64,000 nt of DNA from an uncultured Collinsella sp. (GTDB lineage Bacteria > Actinomycetota > Coriobacteriia > Coriobacteriales > Coriobacteriaceae): contig CAUAEH010000002.1 of assembly GCA_958427975.1 (NCBI GenBank), forward strand, positions 31,650 to 95,649, given 5' to 3'. Positions within the stretch are counted from its first letter, which is position 1. Each line of letters begins with the position of its first letter. A model generated the notes under the pieces. The model searched no databases. It worked only from the letters and a program-made list of their open reading frames with translations, and was not told the DNA's origin. The position numbers were made by a program, and so were the translations under genes. Below are positions 63,233 to 64,000 of this stretch, piece by piece.

Positions 63233-64000
63233 ATGTCCCACAATACCCTGCCGACCGTCGCCGAGCTTTCGGGCGAGATGCGCGAGCGCTTGGCCAAGGT
63301 CAAGTACGTCTTTACCGACCTGGATGCCACGATGCTTGCACCCGGCTCGTGCGTGCTGCGCGACAACGACGGCAACCCCTCGACCAAACTCGTCGAGGCC
63401 GTCGTGGCGCTCGCTCGCGCTGGTATTCAGGTGGTTCCCACCTCGGGCCGCAACCGTACCATGATCCACGAGGACGCGCGCGTGCTCGGCCTTAACTCCT
63501 ACATTGGCGAGATGGGCGGTCTGGTTATGTACGACCTCAAAGCCAACGATTGGGAGTATCTGACCGGCGACATGCCCTACGACTCCTCTTGCGGCCTCAC
63601 GCCGCACCAGGTGATCGAGCAGACCGGCGTGTGCGAGAAGATCCTCGCCCGCTGGCCGCACAAGATCGAGTATCACAACGACATGTCGACCGGCTACAAA
63701 TACCGTGAGGTCACCGTCGGCATGCGCGGCGATGTGCCCGACGATGAGGTTCAGGCCATCCTGGACGAGGCCGGCTGCGGTCTGATCTGGGCTTGCAACG
63801 GCCATCTGACTCACCTGTCCAAGCCGACGACGCTCGAGCTCGATCGCGTCGAGGACGGTCGCGCATTCAACATCAACCCCGCGGGTCTCAACAAGGGCGT
63901 TGCCATCGCGCGCTTCTGCGAGCACCTGGGGATCGAGCGCGAGGAGACGCTCGCGCTCGGCGATTCCGAGTCCGACTTCTACATGGCCGATCACGTGGGC
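63233..64000 (+). CDS. HAD-superfamily hydrolase (Cof-like), cut by window end
   Basis: The first 256 codons of a cytoplasmic HAD hydrolase; the end lies beyond the window. Motif I is FTDLDATML (nucleophile and acid Asp), with Ala in place of the usual Gly; TSGRNRT marks motif II, and GDSESDFYMAD motif IV. A cap domain sits between. ACGGAG precedes the ATG. It is a second Cof-like protein in the window besides the one at 15.8 kb, and its substrate is not known. Confidence 0.85.
   Translation, partial: MSHNTLPTVAELSGEMRERLAKVKYVFTDLDATMLAPGSCVLRDNDGNPSTKLVEAVVALARAGIQVVPTSGRNRTMIHEDARVLGLNSYIGEMGGLVMYDLKANDWEYLTGDMPYDSSCGLTPHQVIEQTGVCEKILARWPHKIEYHNDMSTGYKYREVTVGMRGDVPDDEVQAILDEAGCGLIWACNGHLTHLSKPTTLELDRVEDGRAFNINPAGLNKGVAIARFCEHLGIEREETLALGDSESDFYMADHVG

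Overview
The window is a high-GC, gene-dense bacterial chromosome segment. The gene content (a giant BcrAD/BadFG-type CoA dehydratase activase, a one-chain EcfAA ATPase, the AmaP/DUF2273/Asp23 cluster, DUF6020 and DUF389 membrane proteins, an LAXTG-anchored coiled-coil surface protein) and the dispersed intergenic repeats suggest an anaerobic gut actinobacterium of class Coriobacteriia, probably Collinsella. That assignment is inference; no rRNA is present to confirm it.

Layout. 0.2-3.5 kb: an alpha/beta hydrolase, a degenerate-GGDEF/receiver/HD-GYP protein and an Hpt protein. 3.6-7.9 kb (minus strand): a Glu/Gln-type amino-acid ABC transporter operon ending in a class I glutamine amidotransferase-like hydrolase. 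8.1-10.2 kb: a regular array of six alternating inverted 15-mers, then a divergent DXS-like enzyme. 10.4-13.7 kb: an HD protein, a CmpB-like membrane protein, an internally deleted ammonium transporter and a PII protein without Tyr51. 13.7-17.5 kb: two TetR regulators, an MFS exporter and a HAD phosphatase. 17.5-23.7 kb: the 1593-residue activase/dehydratase protein and a 3-hydroxyacyl-CoA dehydrogenase. 23.8-29.9 kb: a chimeric aac(3)/sulfotransferase remnant, a DUF389 protein and a large phase-variable-looking surface protein with a CAP domain.

30-45.8 kb is mostly housekeeping: OPT transporter, coaX, dCMP deaminase, NifU-like protein, lgt, a DUF6020-like protein, yebC, the envelope-stress amaP-DUF2273-asp23 cluster, a YitT-like protein, a zinc-ribbon membrane protein and two divergent hydrolases. 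46.4-48.9 kb holds groES-groEL, bracketed by two large nested palindromes. 49.1-53.5 kb is an FMN riboswitch-controlled riboflavin ECF transporter (ribU-ecfAA-ecfT) followed by two PNPOx-fold flavoprotein genes. 53.8-58.7 kb is the arginine cluster argC-argJ-argB-argD. 58.8-59.4 kb contains a 215-bp MITE-like element, a 186-bp tandem duplication of tRNA-derived sequence, and tRNA-Val(UAC). The right end carries asnB, murE and a HAD hydrolase cut by the window edge.

The most unusual signals are the 40-bp-period alternating repeat array (8110-8325), the G9 tract in the LAXTG surface gene, the in-frame loss of about four transmembrane helices from the ammonium transporter next to an 88-bp palindrome, the paired palindromes around groESL, the MITE-like element at 58812-59026, and the DXS paralogue that has lost its substrate-binding signature.
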